A DNA stretch of 13,372 bases, taken from assembly GCA_947176565.1 (NCBI GenBank), contig CAMWRC010000008.1:1-13372 (forward strand), read 5' to 3'. The position numbers were made by a program, and so were the translations under genes. Positions 13,355 to 13,372 of this stretch are shown piece after piece. The notes under the pieces were generated by a model that saw only the letters and a list, made by a program, of their open reading frames with translations, searched no databases and was not told the DNA's origin. Position 1 is the stretch's first letter. Every line of letters begins with the position of its first letter. The DNA comes from an uncultured Ruminococcus sp. (GTDB lineage: Bacteria > Bacillota > Clostridia > Oscillospirales > Ruminococcaceae).

Positions 13355-13372
13355 TAAGAAGTTATTTGGAAT

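Noticed and set aside
13181..13372. Sigma-E promoter for yabP
   Set aside because: Expected from B. subtilis, and CATA-containing stretches exist on the minus strand, but none has a matching -35 at correct spacing. The evidence is too weak to place one.
1..13372. CRISPR array, insertion sequence, phage or toxin-antitoxin module
   Set aside because: I saw no regularly spaced direct repeats, no terminal inverted repeats with a transposase, and no phage or toxin-antitoxin protein family in any convincing frame.

Overview
The window reads as chromosome of a low-to-moderate GC, Gram-positive, spore-forming Firmicute. The best guess is a Ruminococcus-like member of the Oscillospiraceae/Clostridia. 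The reasons are the syntenic block yabP-yabQ-divIC-yabR (two sporulation genes, a division gene and an S1-domain gene, in the order known from Bacillus subtilis), strong purine-rich Shine-Dalgarno sites, use of TTG starts and consensus sigma-A promoters. This placement is inferred from gene content only. Every recognised gene lies on the minus strand, so transcription runs from right to left.

From right to left, 13181-13372 is a gene-free edge with a good promoter pointing out of the window on the plus strand. Next come yabP (12902-13180), yabQ (12450-12905), divIC (12062-12409) and yabR (11509-11958). A sigma-A-like promoter overlaps the end of yabQ and would let divIC be transcribed independently of the sporulation genes. 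Two hairpins and a U-tract (11412-11483) probably end this unit.

The centre is a surface-polysaccharide operon of ten genes, 565-11265, preceded by a perfect-consensus sigma-A promoter (11331-11359) and a 14-bp leader hairpin that touches the ribosome binding site. In transcription order the genes are: a polyprenyl-phosphate sugar-1-phosphate transferase (priming enzyme); manC, making GDP-mannose; gmd, making GDP-4-keto-6-deoxymannose; two small membrane proteins (one DUF3592-like, one with two DivIVA-like motifs); two GT4 glycosyltransferases; an Rmd-like reductase that would complete GDP-D-rhamnose; a small coiled-coil protein; and a large GT-C-like multispanning membrane protein. Together they would build a lipid-linked glycan containing mannose-derived sugars, probably D-rhamnose. 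No flippase, polymerase or ABC exporter is present in the window, so export must be encoded elsewhere or be done by something unrecognised.

At the left edge the 5' part of atpB (F0 subunit a) begins an ATP synthase operon that continues out of the window. Its 223-nt upstream region holds a strong promoter followed almost at once by a terminator-like hairpin and then an imperfect palindrome, an arrangement that suggests leader control or a shared terminator.

Nothing resembles a CRISPR array, insertion sequence, tRNA, rRNA or phage gene. No clearly new defence or mobile system is visible. The least explained parts are the DUF3592/DivIVA-motif gene pair, the coiled-coil gene and the two structured leaders.
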